Below are positions 13,789 to 15,572 of a DNA stretch of 15,572 bases, one piece after another. The position numbers and the translations under genes are program-made. Where the stretch lies: assembly GCA_005800965.1 (NCBI GenBank), contig SYEA01000017.1:1-15572 (forward strand). The letters run 5' to 3'. Numbering within the stretch: position 1 is the first letter of the stretch; each line of letters begins with the position of its first letter. The notes below the pieces were generated by a model that was not told where the DNA came from, ran no database searches, and saw only the letters and a program-made list of their open reading frames with translations. Source of the DNA: Actinomycetota bacterium (lineage in GTDB: Bacteria > Actinomycetota > Acidimicrobiia > Acidimicrobiales > Ilumatobacteraceae).

Positions 13789-13789
13789 T

Positions 13790-13866
13790 TGGTGCCCCCC
13801 CTCGGATTCGAACCGAGGACCTGCGGATTAAGAGTCCGATGCTCTAACCAACTGAGCTAGAGGGGC
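13790..13866 (-). tRNA. tRNA-Lys (anticodon CTT)
   Basis: The minus strand folds as a full cloverleaf: acceptor GCCCCTC with GGGGGGC (one T-G pair), D-arm GCTC/GAGC, anticodon stem around the loop CTCTTAA with CTT, and T-arm CTCGG-TTCGAAT-CCGAG. Discriminator A and an encoded CCA at 13792-13790. Its 3' end stands one base from the stop of the convergent methyltransferase gene. Confidence 0.95.
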
Positions 13867-13928
13867 ATCATTATGGAAATTGCAACGCCCGAGCCTAACT
13901 CGCACGCAGCTCTGGGCTCCCAGCGTGT

Positions 13929-13960
13929 GTGGGGCGCACTCGTTTCCGAATACGCCCCAC
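13929..13960. other. Inverted repeat between the two tRNA genes
   Basis: GTGGGGCG at 13929-13936 and CGCCCCAC at 13953-13960 are perfect 8-base inverted copies around a 16-base loop. They lie in the 102-base spacer between tRNA-His and tRNA-Lys. There is no T-run after it on the minus strand, so it is not a classic terminator; it could be a processing signal in a joint tRNA precursor. Confidence 0.4.
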
Positions 13961-13968
13961 CGCACTTC

Positions 13969-14046
13969 TGGGGTGGACGACGGGGCTTGAACCCGCGACC
14001 TCCAGGACCACAACCTGGCGCTCTAGCCAACTGAGCTACGCCCACC
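13969..14046 (-). tRNA. tRNA-His (anticodon GTG)
   Basis: Cloverleaf on the minus strand: acceptor GTGGGCG with CGTCCAC, D-arm GCTC/GAGC, anticodon arm CCAGG-TTGTGGT-CCTGG with GTG, and T-arm GCGGG-TTCAAGC-CCCGT. The extra G(-1) typical of tRNA-His is encoded at 14046 and faces discriminator C at 13972; CCA is encoded at 13971-13969. It is transcribed toward tRNA-Lys. Confidence 0.95.
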
Positions 14047-14070
14047 ATGGGCACCCCAGTCTGCCACGGG

Positions 14071-14077
14071 TAGAGTA
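14071..14077. promoter_or_regulatory. Symmetric -10-like box between tRNA-His and the aminotransferase gene
   Basis: TAGAGTA reads as TAGAGT on the plus strand (14071-14076) and TACTCT on the minus strand (14077-14072). Starts about seven bases on would give a leader of about 25 bases with a GGAG site for the aminotransferase, and a leader of about 19 bases for tRNA-His. No convincing -35 is seen on either side. Confidence 0.35.
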
Positions 14078-14107
14078 TGGGTACACACCTGTTTGGAGCT
14101 GATAACC

Positions 14108-15481
14108 ATGCCAGCGGCTGATAAGACGCTGACGCAATCCCTAGTCACTCGGGCCAAGGAGATCACTGCCCGCGAACTACAGGTTTACGCCGAGCGCACC
14201 AAAGGTTCCCAAGCGGCTAACGCCCGCGCCCGCAAGTCGATGCCCCTCGGCGTGCCATCCAGCTTTCAGGACTACGACCCGTACCCGATCGTGTTGGCTC
14301 GCGCCCAGGAGTACTGGTCCGTTGACGTCGACGGCAACCGCTATGTGGACTACAACATGGGCTTTGGCGCGCTGTTCGCCGGCCACATGCACCCAGCCGT
14401 GCGCAAGGCCGTGTCGGCCCAGCTCGATGACGGAACATTGTTTGTCACCCCGTGCCCAAGCAACGCCGAAGTGGCCGAGTTGCTCGCCGCACGTTACGGC
14501 TTCCCGCTGTGGCGCTTCACCAACTCTGGTACCGAAGCCACGATGGACGCGTTGCGCGTTGCACGTGCCGCAACGGGCCGCGACAAGATCGTCAAGGTCG
14601 AAGGTGGCTATCACGGCCATCACGACGAAGTCATGGTGTCGATGAAGCCGTCACTGGATGTGGCCGGCCCGGCCGACGCGCCGTATTCGGTGGCGTCATC
14701 AGCAGGCATCACCAAGGGCGTCGTGGGCGACACCATCGTGATCCCGTACAACGATGCCGAAGCGCTCGAGCGCGCGTTGCGAGGCCGCGACGTTGCTGCG
14801 TTCATCGTCGAGCCAGTCATGCAAAATATCGGCATCTGCATGCCGCAAGATGGCTACCTGCAGGCCGTGCGCGAGATCACCAGCCGATACGGCACGTTGC
14901 TCGTGTTTGACGAAGTCAAAACCGGCATCACCGCTGGTTGGTCGGGTGCTGCTGGGGTCTTTGGTGTCGAGCCCGATTTGGTTGCCCTCGCCAAATCCAT
15001 CGGTGGCGGCCTGCCGCTTGGTGCATTCGGCGGCAAGCGCGAATACATGGACGAAATCACCGAACGTCGCGTCGTGCACTTGGGCACCTACAACGGAAAT
15101 CCGCTGTGCATGGCTGCGGCTAAAGCGGTGCTCACCGAAGTGTGCACACCCGAGGCAACGCGCGACGTGATCGCCCGCAACCACGAACTAGTCGAAGCAT
15201 GTCGCTCGGTAATCTCGCAGTATTCGGTGCCCGCCAACGTGGTGGAATTCGGTGCCAAAGGCTGCGTTACTTGGTCGCCTGAACCAATCAAAAATTATCG
15301 CGATTACAAAGACACCGATCTTGACTTGGCATTCGCTCAATGGATGCATGGCATTAACCGCGGCATTTTGTTGCCACCTGGTTTGGACGAGCAGTGGCTC
15401 ATCTCGGTGATGCACACCGACGAGGCTGCAATGACATATGCCGGCGTGTTTGCCGACTTCGTCGAAGAACTCGTTCGTTAG
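14108..15481 (+). CDS. Class-III PLP-dependent aminotransferase (glutamate-1-semialdehyde aminomutase-like)
   Basis: 457 residues from ATG 14108, which has GGAG nine bases upstream; the longer frame from TTG 14093 includes that Shine-Dalgarno and is rejected. Fold-type I aminotransferase marks: YWSVDVDGNRYVDYNMGFGA, GHMHPAV, the phosphate-binding NSGTEATMDALRVARAATGR, GGYHGHHDE, FDEVKTGIT (PLP-ring Asp) and the Schiff-base Lys296 in LAKSIGGGLPLGAFGG. It resembles glutamate-1-semialdehyde 2,1-aminomutase, but the N-terminal signature differs from typical HemL (PLGVPSSFQDYDPYPIVLAR instead of the GGVNSPVRAF type), so the substrate is open and I give no symbol. The adjacent genes do not indicate a pathway. 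Confidence 0.85.
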   Translation: MPAADKTLTQSLVTRAKEITARELQVYAERTKGSQAANARARKSMPLGVPSSFQDYDPYPIVLARAQEYWSVDVDGNRYVDYNMGFGALFAGHMHPAVRKAVSAQLDDGTLFVTPCPSNAEVAELLAARYGFPLWRFTNSGTEATMDALRVARAATGRDKIVKVEGGYHGHHDEVMVSMKPSLDVAGPADAPYSVASSAGITKGVVGDTIVIPYNDAEALERALRGRDVAAFIVEPVMQNIGICMPQDGYLQAVREITSRYGTLLVFDEVKTGITAGWSGAAGVFGVEPDLVALAKSIGGGLPLGAFGGKREYMDEITERRVVHLGTYNGNPLCMAAAKAVLTEVCTPEATRDVIARNHELVEACRSVISQYSVPANVVEFGAKGCVTWSPEPIKNYRDYKDTDLDLAFAQWMHGINRGILLPPGLDEQWLISVMHTDEAAMTYAGVFADFVEELVR

Positions 15482-15499
15482 TTTTCACCGTCGCCGGTG

Positions 15500-15572
15500 G
15501 TGAACGCGTCGCCCAAACTTGGGGTAATGATGTGGCGCGGGCTGTTGCGGCGGTGCCCGCACTGCAGCAATC
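15500..15572 (+). CDS. DUF983-type protein, N-terminal fragment (runs off the window)
   Basis: The frame from GTG 15500 reads MNASPKLGVMMWRGLLRRCP and then HCSN to the window edge. The RGL-RRCPHC pattern with a CxxC zinc-ribbon start is the usual N-terminus of small DUF983 membrane proteins in actinobacteria. ATG at 15527 or 15530 are alternative starts; the GTG gives the more usual length before the RGL motif. It begins 18 bases after the aminotransferase stop, so it may be cotranscribed. Function unknown. Confidence 0.5.
   Translation, partial: MNASPKLGVMMWRGLLRRCPHCSN

Noticed and set aside
13867..13880. CATAAT as a promoter of tRNA-Lys
   Set aside because: It ends only three bases before the tRNA, so transcription would begin inside the mature sequence; cotranscription with tRNA-His is simpler.
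14093..14107. TTG start of the aminotransferase
   Set aside because: This codon overlaps the GGAG ribosome site that serves ATG 14108.
14108..15481. Naming the aminotransferase hemL
   Set aside because: The catalytic core fits the family, but the N-terminal signature is not that of typical glutamate-1-semialdehyde aminomutase and no heme gene is adjacent.

Overview
The window reads as a chromosomal piece from a GC-moderate actinobacterium. I infer a member of Acidimicrobiia (Ilumatobacter-like freshwater or marine lineages). The reasons are many starts without a Shine-Dalgarno that sit 7 to 9 bases after a TANNNT box, a small CxxC/HWHKxCW protein of an actinobacterial type, tRNA genes with encoded CCA, and the general protein style. 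The taxonomic call is inference; no rRNA or other marker is present.

Positions 1-10092 form a phosphonate-use locus built around a divergent promoter region at 4605-4733. Leftward run phnY*-like (2-oxoglutarate/Fe dioxygenase) and phnZ-like (HD-domain diiron oxygenase), overlapping by ATGA. After a 60-bp promoter-bearing gap come the C-P lyase genes phnG, phnH, phnI, phnJ and the first 75 codons of phnK, packed with 1-base gaps or short overlaps; phnK continues beyond position 1. Rightward run a secreted choice-of-anchor-I/LVIVD-type propeller protein, then phnD, phnC and a double-length phnE. The locus would thus import phosphonates and break them by two different chemistries: radical C-P lyase and oxidative hydroxylation plus cleavage.

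The most useful regulatory observation is that the phnY*-like gene and phnG each carry a near-copy of one promoter module. It has two 11-bp units resembling the actinobacterial PHO box (GTTCACY-type), then 5 bases, then TAGTWT followed by GCGG, then an ATG 7 or 8 bases after the -10. This predicts PhoP/RegX3-type control and leaderless mRNAs.

Positions 10093-15572 look like ordinary housekeeping sequence. There is a leftward pair made of a hidden 36-codon membrane-protein gene and a small zinc-binding protein gene coupled by GTGA. Next come an enoyl-CoA hydratase/isomerase-family gene and an unrecognised membrane-anchored protein, then ribulose-phosphate 3-epimerase (leftward) divergent from a TRAM/Fe-S RNA m5U methyltransferase. 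Leftward tRNA-His(GTG) and tRNA-Lys(CTT) follow, then a class-III PLP aminotransferase, and finally the start of a DUF983-type gene. Several divergent pairs here have very short gaps with face-to-face, overlapping -10-like boxes.

I see no mobile element, CRISPR array, rRNA gene or stretch over 300 bases without a gene.
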